The notes under the pieces were generated by a model. That model searched no databases, had not been told where the DNA came from, and saw only the letters and a program-made list of their open reading frames with translations. Source: Candidatus Zixiibacteriota bacterium (lineage in GTDB: Bacteria > Zixibacteria > MSB-5A5 > GN15 > PGXB01). From it: DNA of 8,893 bases. The stretch covers positions 1 to 8,893 of the forward strand of contig JAAERC010000519.1 in NCBI GenBank assembly GCA_024230695.1. The letters run 5' to 3'. Both the position numbers and the translations under genes were made by a program. How positions within the stretch are numbered: the stretch's first letter is position 1; each line of letters opens with the position of its first letter. This document shows, piece by piece, positions 1 to 6,278 of this stretch.

Positions 1-273
1 TGAAATCGATTCCAGATCTTCTTCCTGGCCGCCGTAATGTCCGGCAAAAATCATCTTTGTTTGAAAATCCTCGATAATAGACATTACCTCGTCACCGCAA
101 TGATCGTTTATCATCGCGATATCAATATGATCAATTTTCCGCGTAAGATATTCCATATCATTTTTTACTGAACCCTTATAATCGCCGCCATGATATATAA
201 TCAAGTCGTCGGTCTTAATTAAATACGCGGCTTCGGGAACTCCTGAATTTGGTATAATATTGTAAACAATCAA
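1..273 (-). pseudogene. 5'-truncated metallo-beta-lactamase-fold hydrolase (C-terminal part, runs off left edge)
   Basis: Reading the minus strand from about 273 down to the window edge gives an uninterrupted frame. It contains PNSGVPEAAYLIKTDDL, then IIYHGGD, then DHIDIAMINDH, then KMIFAGHYGG followed by QEEDLESIS. This is the order seen in the second half of UlaG/YycJ-like metallo-beta-lactamase-fold hydrolases: a beta-strand pair, the metal-ligand Asp of the (A/G)GD motif, the 'IDIA' strand and the late ligand His in GHYGG. The N-terminal half with the HxHxDH zinc motif is absent. Upstream the frame stays open only to 312, where a TAA stops it, and no other minus-strand frame in 274-422 continues the fold. 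No ATG or Shine-Dalgarno sequence precedes the conserved part; a TTG at 271-273 is the only conventional candidate start. I read it as a 5' deletion remnant. A frameshift further upstream is unlikely because the flanking DNA is AT-rich and non-coding. The 3' end lies outside the window. The fold is fairly secure, pseudogene status less so, and substrate unknown. Confidence 0.55.
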
Positions 274-413
274 TACTTTTATTGTTAGAAATACAAATTT
301 ATTTTGAAAATATTAATGCCATATTATGACATGATAGAGGGCATATTACTAAATAATTACCCATTTATTCCGATATCTTGAAGAATTAATTAAATCTAAG
401 ATTATGACTAAAC

Positions 414-421
414 GGGGGGAG
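414..421 (+). promoter_or_regulatory. G-rich ribosome binding site of the first propeller gene
   Basis: A run of six G followed by AG sits one base before the ATG at 423. The GGAG core alone would be too close to the start codon, so pairing is more likely through the G-run at 414-418 using G-U wobble, which leaves about four bases of spacing. The downstream paralogue also has a GGGGA element (1888-1892) rather than a canonical AGGAGG. The next in-frame Met (residue 13) would cut the signal peptide in half, which supports the start at 423. Confidence 0.45.
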
Positions 422-422
422 T

Positions 423-1844
423 ATGAAAATCTCTAAAGTTTTATTTTCAATCACATTAATGCTTTTTATCGGAATCGGTCAGGCTACTATGGCTGTTGAA
501 CTCTTTGAGGAGCCGGTAAGCTATATCACCGGGGATGCCCCACAGGGTATAATGGCGGCTGATTTTGACGGTGATTCAACTCTTGATCTGGTTTGTGTCA
601 ACTGGAATTCCAATAACCTGTCGGTTTTGATAGGTAATGGAGACGGGACATATGCCGGACGTATAAATTATGCAATTAACGGAGGTGGTCAGGCCAAGTC
701 TGTTCAGGTTGCTGATATGGATGGAGATGGAAACCTTGATCTTATCTCCGGAGGAAGTAATGGTATCTATGTTTTCTGCGGTACTGGCGACGGATTCTTT
801 GGCACAAACTTACATACTATTATACCCGCTGTTGAATATCTTGTTGTCGCAGATTTCAACGGTGACACCTTTCCCGATGTAGCCACAACTCATTCTGGCA
901 AAGATTCGGTTGGGATACACTTAAATGATGGAGATAGTACCTTTACTTCAACTTATGAGCGTACCGCAGTTGCCAGCAGTACAATCATATCGGCCAAGCT
1001 GGATATCGATTCGAATCCCGATCTGGCTGTTTACTGTACCGATGGTACTTTATGGAATCTCAAAAACAATGGTTCTGGTGATTTTACGCCAACTCTGGTT
1101 CACTCTGATACCGGTTCGATAGCGTCATATCTCGCCGCCGCTGACCTCAATGGTAATGGCGTCTGTGATTTAGCCGTTGCCAACCGGACTACCGACAGTG
1201 TTACTATATATTTTAATAATGGTGATGGCTCATATGTAGTTCAATACAATTATTATGCCGGTGATGAGCCGGTTGGAATTGTGATGAGTGATTTTGACGC
1301 TGACAGCGAGTTAGATATTGTTGTTCCCACCTATTGGGGTTTTGATTTCAAGTTCCTAAAGGGCAGTGGTAATGGAATCTTCGCTTTAGATACAGCATTC
1401 TCAACGGTTGGAAGGCCTTACGATATTGTAGCCGGCGATCTTGACGGTGACAGTTATATGGATCTGGCTCTGTCTTGTTCCCAGGGAGACAATCTCTATG
1501 CAATGATAAACAGGACATCTCTACTACTGGATGTGGAAGATGTTTCAGGCGATGACCTTCTCCCCGATCAATATGCTCTTTATCAGAATTATCCAAACCC
1601 ATTCAACCCTATAACAAAAATCAGATTCTCTCTACCAGTTTCATCAGTGATCAGAGTTGAAATATTTAATCTTCTTGGTCAATCGATAAGGATATTGGTA
1701 GATGAGAAATTATCGGCAGGAACCAAAGAAGTTGTTTGGGATGGTTTGAACAATGCAGGGCGTTCGGTTTCATCCGGAATATACTTTTACAGGATTACTG
1801 CCAATGATTTTGTTGATACCAAAAAAATGATTCTTCTCAAATAA
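423..1844 (+). CDS. Secreted seven-bladed FG-GAP/VCBS-like beta-propeller protein with C-terminal sorting domain (paralogue 1)
   Basis: The 473-residue product begins with a Sec signal peptide (MKIS, a hydrophobic core to about residue 20, likely cleavage after ATMA at 24). Seven evenly spaced Ca-binding-like loops of the form DxDGDxxLD follow, starting near residues 47, 98, 144, 192 (degenerate), 241, 290 and 339. They alternate with GNGDGTY-type turns, as in FG-GAP/VCBS/integrin-alpha-type propellers, and the roughly 49-residue period fits a seven-bladed propeller. A short linker (SLLLDVED, 366-373) leads to a domain of about 90 residues (384-473) opening with QNYPNPFNPIT and containing FNLLGQ, VVWDGLN, SGIYFYRI and the terminal DTKKMILLK. 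This matches type-A Por/T9SS-like or FlgD-like C-terminal sorting domains of FCB-group bacteria. The protein is therefore probably exported and attached to or released from the surface. No catalytic motif is visible; adhesion or ligand binding is a guess. It lies 52 bases upstream of its paralogue on the same strand, probably in one transcript. Confidence 0.88.
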   Translation: MKISKVLFSITLMLFIGIGQATMAVELFEEPVSYITGDAPQGIMAADFDGDSTLDLVCVNWNSNNLSVLIGNGDGTYAGRINYAINGGGQAKSVQVADMDGDGNLDLISGGSNGIYVFCGTGDGFFGTNLHTIIPAVEYLVVADFNGDTFPDVATTHSGKDSVGIHLNDGDSTFTSTYERTAVASSTIISAKLDIDSNPDLAVYCTDGTLWNLKNNGSGDFTPTLVHSDTGSIASYLAAADLNGNGVCDLAVANRTTDSVTIYFNNGDGSYVVQYNYYAGDEPVGIVMSDFDADSELDIVVPTYWGFDFKFLKGSGNGIFALDTAFSTVGRPYDIVAGDLDGDSYMDLALSCSQGDNLYAMINRTSLLLDVEDVSGDDLLPDQYALYQNYPNPFNPITKIRFSLPVSSVIRVEIFNLLGQSIRILVDEKLSAGTKEVVWDGLNNAGRSVSSGIYFYRITANDFVDTKKMILLK

Positions 1845-1896
1845 ACTGATTTTAGAATCATAAACAAAATATTTTGATTAAAAGATTGGGGAATTT

Positions 1897-3321
1897 ATGC
1901 GCGTATTTAAATCACTGTTTATTTTCACGGCAATACTGATATTACTTTTCAGCGCGGTTTCTCATGCTGAACAATTGTTTGATACATACATCGGTTACCA
2001 GTCTGGCTCATACCCTTATGATGTCGTGGCGGCTGATCTCAATGGCGATGACACACTGGATCTGGTATCCGTTAATTATGCGGCCCACACCTTATCAGTT
2101 CTTATTGGCAATGGTGATGGTACTTACGCGACCCGAGTTCAGTATGCCTGTACCGGGACTCAATTTCCATTTGACGTACAAGTTGCCGATATGAATGATG
2201 ACGGAAACCTTGACCTTATTACCGCAGGCAATAATGGTTTTGATATATTTTACGGAATTGGTGATGGAACATTCGGAGCGGCTATTGTCACCACTATCGG
2301 TTTTCAAATTGGTGATTTTGTTGTGGCTGATTTTAATGGCGATCTCCGACCAGATATCGCTTCTACACATTCGATTCTTGATTCGGTAAGTGTCAGTCTC
2401 AACGATGGCGACAGTACGTACACTACTACCCGCTTTGATCTTATGAGCGGTTCAATATCAATCGTTGCCGCCAAGTTTAACGCCGACGTATTTATTGATC
2501 TGGCGGTGTCATGTTCTAATGGTATTATCTGGTATCTCGAAAATGATCAGGCCGGTGGTTTTACGCCAATAGTACAAATTGGCGGAACAGCCGGTAATGT
2601 ATATTTGGGAACTGCCGATTTGAACGGCGATGGTGTATTTGATTTGGCTGAGGCCCACGCCACCACCGACACAGTAAAGACCTGGATCAATAATGGTACG
2701 GGAACGTTTGTTTTTGCCAATAGTTACTTTGTAGGCGGTGAGTTTCCTCAGGCTGTTGCTTTTGGAGACTTTGACGCCGACACAGAACTGGACATGGTTA
2801 TCTCAAGCTGGGCCGATGAAAATATTAAATTTTTCACCGGTAGCGGCAGTGGCGTATTTACTTATGATACAACTTATAGTATTGGCGGACGGCCAAGAGG
2901 TCTTTGTCCGGCCGACCTTGATGGTGATGGATACATCGACCTGGCTGTTGCCGGCCAAGGTACAGATATGGTCGCGGTATTGCTGAACAGATCATCACTG
3001 CTTCTTGACGTAGAAGATATTACCGATAATGACAAACTTCCCCGGAAATATGTTTTGGAACAGAACTATCCTAATCCGTTTAATCCGATTACAACTATTA
3101 AATTTGCACTAAAGACTGCCTCACAAGCAAAAGTCGAAGTATTTAATCTACTTGGTCAATCGGTCAGGGTATTGGTTGATGATGAATTAACTGCTGGTAC
3201 TAAACAGGTTGTCTGGGATGGTTTAAACGATGCCGGCGATCCGGTTACATCCGGTATTTATTTTTATAGAATCAACGCAGACAAATTTGTAGACACAAAA
3301 AAGATGGTACTTCTTAAATAA
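1897..3321 (+). CDS. Secreted seven-bladed FG-GAP/VCBS-like beta-propeller protein with C-terminal sorting domain (paralogue 2)
   Basis: This 474-residue protein is a full-length paralogue of the preceding gene, collinear with almost no gaps. It has a Sec signal peptide (MRVFKS, a hydrophobic stretch to about 20, likely cleavage after VSHA at 24). Calcium-loop motifs lie near residues 47, 98, 145, 193 (degenerate), 241, 291 and 340. The linker SLLLDVED (367-374) is followed by a C-terminal domain (385-474) with QNYPNPFNPIT, FNLLGQ, VVWDGLN, SGIYFYRI and DTKKMVLLK. The start is supported by a GGGGA element at 1888-1892 and the intact signal peptide. By hand count the last 90 residues match the upstream copy at 64 positions, while the first two blades (residues 25-127) match at roughly 57 of 103. 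Codon third positions differ widely between the copies, so the duplication is old. A strong hairpin follows the stop codon by about 20 bases. The role is presumably extracellular binding or structure; no enzyme motif is seen. Confidence 0.88.
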   Translation: MRVFKSLFIFTAILILLFSAVSHAEQLFDTYIGYQSGSYPYDVVAADLNGDDTLDLVSVNYAAHTLSVLIGNGDGTYATRVQYACTGTQFPFDVQVADMNDDGNLDLITAGNNGFDIFYGIGDGTFGAAIVTTIGFQIGDFVVADFNGDLRPDIASTHSILDSVSVSLNDGDSTYTTTRFDLMSGSISIVAAKFNADVFIDLAVSCSNGIIWYLENDQAGGFTPIVQIGGTAGNVYLGTADLNGDGVFDLAEAHATTDTVKTWINNGTGTFVFANSYFVGGEFPQAVAFGDFDADTELDMVISSWADENIKFFTGSGSGVFTYDTTYSIGGRPRGLCPADLDGDGYIDLAVAGQGTDMVAVLLNRSSLLLDVEDITDNDKLPRKYVLEQNYPNPFNPITTIKFALKTASQAKVEVFNLLGQSVRVLVDDELTAGTKQVVWDGLNDAGDPVTSGIYFYRINADKFVDTKKMVLLK

Positions 3322-3339
3322 GTGTCATTGGAATCAAAT

Positions 3340-3377
3340 AAAAATCCCCGGAGAGAGTTTTTCTTCGGGGATTTTTT
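3340..3377. terminator. Bidirectional intrinsic terminator between convergent genes
   Basis: AAAATCCCCG at 3341-3350 pairs with CGGGGATTTT at 3366-3375 around a 15-base loop, giving a 10-bp stem with a GC-rich core. A T-run follows on the plus strand (3372-3377, with another after 3380), and the mirrored A-run gives a T-run on the minus strand. It sits about 20 bases after the stop of the second propeller gene and about 20 bases after the stop of the convergent STAS-like gene. It can therefore end transcription from both sides. Confidence 0.85.
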
Positions 3378-3397
3378 ATGTTTTTTTCAGGACTAAA

Positions 3398-3760
3398 TTA
3401 AGTGTTAAGCCACTCGATTGCTTTATCTATATCGTTAAATATCCTGAGATGATACCCTTGATTGTATGAGACCGTTTCGTAAAAATCCAATTCCTTGATA
3501 TTTTCTTTTGCAACAATAGCCCTCTTCCAGGATTGATCAACATCTTCTGTAATTATAGTTTTTTGGAAATTATAAAATTCGATAATAGAAATACCAATAT
3601 TTGCTTCACGTAAGTCATTTAACAATCGTGTACAATTATTTTCCTTGGAACTATCTATAATTGCCTGGGCATATTCCTTAACACTGTTTTTATTTAGATC
3701 ACCTATGAAATTACCCACTATGTAATCATCTTTTTGATTATAATTTACCGAAAATTGCAT
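3398..3760 (-). CDS. Small SpoIIAA-like / STAS-fold protein of unknown function
   Basis: The product is a 120-residue soluble protein with no signal peptide or membrane segment. Its pattern resembles the SpoIIAA-like/STAS-SEC14 family of small cytoplasmic proteins: an early strand pair ending in YIVGNFIGDL (13-22), a helix, the strand motif LLNDLREA (46-53) containing the family-typical DLR, a second strand AIVAK (81-85), and a C-terminal FNDIDKAIEWL (108-118), where the family usually ends in an 'F.d...A..WL' helix. The start ATG (3758-3760) is preceded on the minus strand by AAAAGG a few bases upstream. The gene has its own candidate promoter upstream and shares a bidirectional terminator downstream, so it is probably monocistronic. 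I see no clear phosphoacceptor Ser and no kinase or anti-sigma partner next to it, so an anti-anti-sigma role should not be assumed. The family assignment rests on pattern recognition. Confidence 0.72.
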   Translation of the reverse strand: MQFSVNYNQKDDYIVGNFIGDLNKNSVKEYAQAIIDSSKENNCTRLLNDLREANIGISIIEFYNFQKTIITEDVDQSWKRAIVAKENIKELDFYETVSYNQGYHLRIFNDIDKAIEWLNT

Positions 3761-3814
3761 ATTACCTTTTTGGCTACATTGCTCATTTGTTAGTTTATCA
3801 ATCTGATAATACTA

Positions 3815-3842
3815 ATATTACATGATGGATAATTTGTGTCAA
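3815..3842 (-). promoter_or_regulatory. Candidate sigma70-type promoter for the STAS-like gene
   Basis: On the minus strand a perfect TTGACA (-35, forward 3837-3842) is followed after 16 bases by TAATAT (-10, forward 3815-3820, four of six consensus bases). Transcription would begin near 3808, leaving a leader of about 48 bases before the ATG of the 120-residue gene. It lies directly after the pckG terminator, as expected for an independent unit. The -10 is imperfect and the region is AT-rich. Confidence 0.45.
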
Positions 3843-3856
3843 TAAAAACAAGTGAT

Positions 3857-3890
3857 AAAAAAGGGTGGCCTCTAATGAAAGAAGCCACCC
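3857..3890 (-). terminator. Intrinsic terminator of pckG
   Basis: Forward GGGTGGC (3863-3869) pairs with GCCACCC (3884-3890). The stem can extend through one C/A mismatch by TCT/AGA, leaving a six-base AATGAA loop. On the minus strand the hairpin is followed immediately by six T (forward A-run 3857-3862). It begins 28 bases after the pckG stop codon, a classical Rho-independent terminator placement. Confidence 0.88.
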
Positions 3891-3917
3891 ATATATAAGA
3901 TACTGAATCTATTCGAT

Positions 3918-5873
3918 CTATAATTCCTGAGGTTTTACAATCGCGCCTTTATCGGCTTTAAGTGCCTCAAGACCGGCTTTCTGCTCTTTGAGAATCTCAA
4001 AGAAACGTTCCGGAATATTCTCTTCTTTGTGATATGCTTCATCCTGCAAATCAATTCTGGCAATAACCTTGTCAATATATAGCGAGAACTGCATGGTATA
4101 CATATCTTCGGGATAATCCTTATTGATAACATCCTTGAATAGTTTCTTCAGGTCATCATATTTCGGAATAAATCCAATAGGAGTTTCAATAGCCTCGACA
4201 TCTTTATGTGCGAATAGGTCCAGCCAGCTGAGCCATACCGGAACATCTTTTTTCTCACCAAGAAGTCCTTCGCCGCTACCGCCACGCTCGGCATGAGTCA
4301 GGAAGTAGTTAAGACCTGAGATGATCGGACGAGTTTCATCGGTGAATTTAGGATTGTTGAAAAACTTCATCTGGGCATCCATATAGTCGGCCAGTGAACC
4401 TGGAATAAACGGGGCGTTGGCCCATGGCTGACGTTTGACACCAGTAGCGCCAACTTCAGTGGCGGTTGCCTTTGAGACAATCGAGGCACCAATAACAACA
4501 CCGCTGTCGGCATCTTTTGAGACCCAGATCGGAGGCATCGTATCAGCATCACGTCCGGAATATGTAAAGACCTTTAATGGAGCACCTTCGGGGCTTTCGC
4601 CAACAGTCGTATTATAGGTAGCGATCTGGTCGCATTTTAGGGTGCATCGTGAGTTTGGATGAGAAATCGGAACCGGTTTGCCATCAGCGTCGGTTTTACC
4701 CTCTTCCCATTCGCCCTGGAAATTGATACCTTTTTTGGCATGAACTTCGCCATTACCTGTCCAGTGTGGTACCTTTTTATCATCAATAAGCACATTAGAC
4801 CAGATGATCTCACTGCCTTTTTCGCGCAGGCATTTCATTAGATGCGGGTCACCTTCTTTGTTCACATCAGCAACAATACCAAAAATCCCGGCTTCTGGAT
4901 TCACACCGCGACAGATACCTTTATCATCGATCCAGATCTGAGCCAGATCATCACCAATGAACTCGGTTCCGGCCATTGCACTGGTAGTCTTTCCGCAGCC
5001 TGATGGTGCGGCACCGGCAAAATACGTTTCACGTCCGCCGGGACCTTTCATACCAGTAATAAACATATGTTCGGAAAGCTCTTCGCCATGTTTGTAATAT
5101 GTGGCATAATCAACTGAAAAACGATGGTTACCTTTTTTCAGAAGCAGAGTGTTACCGGCATAGGTGCAAAATGTTGAGAATGTCGTAAACCAGCTTCTAT
5201 CCATGAAAATACGGGCATTCGGAATATCTTCAGGAGTGTTGTCTCCTTCGGAATGAACATTAGTATAAAAAATACCCTTGCGTTTTACTTCAGCATCGAA
5301 CTGATCATAACAATGACGATAGAGTATATCGCCGGAGTGCATAACATATGTTGATGATGAGATCTCAATTGCCGGAGTAGAACCAACAGCTCCGATTGGA
5401 CCACGACTGAAGAATCCGATCATCATTGTTTTATCTTTCATGATGCCATCGACATATTTTTTGACATAATCCATAGCATCGTTACGTTCGATCTTTTTGG
5501 CCAGCGGGCTGAGTTTTTCACCTTCATTTACAATATAAAATGTCTGAGCAACCAAACGACCCTGTTCCATCGGGAGATCATAATGAATTGTATGATCATC
5601 CATCGCCAAAGTCTTTTCTTCACCTTTTTTTAATGAATACTCGCGCACCCATTGACTATCGGCGGCTGAGCCGGTGTGAATAAAAACATCTTTTGGTTTG
5701 CACATGGCAATGGCATTGGCGATCTTTAGCAGTGCTTCTTCATTTTTTATTTTGGAGAGTTTGTCAAGGGTTTCCTTGTTCAAATTCTTCGCGAAAACAT
5801 CGTCCGCCTCTTGTCTGTTGTGAATTCCACCGACAACTCCAAGTATGTCGTCGCCTTTTTTCAATTCCAACAT
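3918..5873 (-). CDS. pckG: Phosphoenolpyruvate carboxykinase, GTP-type
   Basis: The 651-residue enzyme should interconvert oxaloacetate plus GTP with phosphoenolpyruvate, CO2 and GDP in the cytoplasm, the entry step of gluconeogenesis or, in reverse, an anaplerotic carboxylation. Family landmarks appear in order: an N-terminal IHTGSAADSQW; TYAGNTLLLKK (237-247), with Tyr238 and the Lys pair at the substrate/Mn site; EHM (268-270), with the Mn-ligand His269; the P-loop PSGCGKTT (290-297) with the reactive Cys293; IGDDLA (306-311), with the Mn-ligand Asp309; VNPEAGIFGI (324-333); HPNSR (405-409), with the substrate-binding Asn407 and Arg409; and SGRDADT (439-445). The match is to the GTP family (usually about 600-620 residues), not the shorter ATP family. 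The P-loop differs from the usual SACGKTN, and the protein is slightly long, with a basic/acidic tail. A GGAAGGA sequence about eight bases upstream supports the ATG at 5871-5873. The gene stands alone, with a terminator downstream and a long non-coding leader region upstream. Confidence 0.94.
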   Translation of the reverse strand: MLELKKGDDILGVVGGIHNRQEADDVFAKNLNKETLDKLSKIKNEEALLKIANAIAMCKPKDVFIHTGSAADSQWVREYSLKKGEEKTLAMDDHTIHYDLPMEQGRLVAQTFYIVNEGEKLSPLAKKIERNDAMDYVKKYVDGIMKDKTMMIGFFSRGPIGAVGSTPAIEISSSTYVMHSGDILYRHCYDQFDAEVKRKGIFYTNVHSEGDNTPEDIPNARIFMDRSWFTTFSTFCTYAGNTLLLKKGNHRFSVDYATYYKHGEELSEHMFITGMKGPGGRETYFAGAAPSGCGKTTSAMAGTEFIGDDLAQIWIDDKGICRGVNPEAGIFGIVADVNKEGDPHLMKCLREKGSEIIWSNVLIDDKKVPHWTGNGEVHAKKGINFQGEWEEGKTDADGKPVPISHPNSRCTLKCDQIATYNTTVGESPEGAPLKVFTYSGRDADTMPPIWVSKDADSGVVIGASIVSKATATEVGATGVKRQPWANAPFIPGSLADYMDAQMKFFNNPKFTDETRPIISGLNYFLTHAERGGSGEGLLGEKKDVPVWLSWLDLFAHKDVEAIETPIGFIPKYDDLKKLFKDVINKDYPEDMYTMQFSLYIDKVIARIDLQDEAYHKEENIPERFFEILKEQKAGLEALKADKGAIVKPQEL

Positions 5874-6278
5874 GATTAATGTCCTTCCTTAATTCTATTG
5901 CCGATTTAAGACATACAACTGCCTTAACGGCTTTGTTTCTCATATAAGTAATTTAATGTTTGATTTGTCTTTACTTACTCCTACACATCTTATCCAAATT
6001 CAACGGCCTATACTAATAGGTTTTTTGCGTAATTGCAAGTAATCTATTAATAGTTTTAGAATATTTAAAGTTCTGGCGATTATGCCAACATCTGACAATA
6101 TGGCATTTCTTATATATTCGAGAGATACCTAAGGAATAAGGCCTGAAATTACTTAATCTTCAAAGTAAAATATTACACCTGAAGTGACCATAAGTCATTT
6201 AGGTTTATTGACTTGAGGTTGACAATCAGCTAACTAAATCAATTTGATATTGATTATCTACCCAAAAAATGCCTCTTA
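5874..6278. other. Non-coding gap upstream of pckG (405 bases)
   Basis: No credible gene is seen on either strand. The right part follows the stop of the DUF1353 gene; the left part must hold the pckG promoter and leader. A possible minus-strand -10 (TTATAT, within 5940-5948) has only a poor -35. Two small inverted repeats are present: CCTAT/ATAGG with an ACTA loop (6007-6020), followed on the plus strand by six T, and AATCAAT/ATTGATT with a five-base spacer (6237-6255). The first resembles a weak plus-strand terminator, but no plus-strand gene precedes it. The second lies just downstream of the DUF1353 gene and is not followed by a T-run. Neither can be assigned a role, and no known riboswitch fold was recognised. 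Confidence 0.6.

Larger units (their letters stand above)
423..3321 (+). repeat. Tandem gene duplication of the propeller/sorting-domain gene
   Basis: Two direct copies (423-1844 and 1897-3321) encode proteins of 473 and 474 residues with the same domain order. The copies are separated by 52 bases. Similarity is clear at protein level but largely eroded at synonymous sites: for example, the QNYPNPFNPIT stretch is encoded with many different third bases. This indicates an old duplication kept under protein-level selection rather than a recent repeat. Confidence 0.85.

Noticed and set aside
301..422. Sigma70 promoter for the propeller operon
   Set aside because: Several AT-rich hexamers occur (TTGAAA, TATTAT, TTGAAG), but none pair at 16-18 base spacing with a usable start, so no site was called.
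1348..1602. Open frame antisense to the first propeller gene
   Set aside because: It mirrors a repetitive Asp/Gly-rich coding region and its product has no recognisable features; similar antisense and shifted frames in the second copy and in pckG were rejected for the same reason.
423..3321. CRISPR-like or short tandem repeat array, suggested by recurring GATGG/GGTGATG motifs
   Set aside because: The recurring motifs are codons of the periodic Asp-Gly calcium loops, with variable synonymous bases and about 49-codon spacing. They are protein repeats, not DNA repeats.
6007..6026. Plus-strand intrinsic terminator (CCTAT/ATAGG hairpin plus six T)
   Set aside because: The stem is only five base pairs and AT-rich, and no plus-strand gene precedes it.
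6237..6255. Terminator of the DUF1353 gene
   Set aside because: The AATCAAT/ATTGATT stem is AT-only apart from one pair, and no T-run follows on the minus strand.
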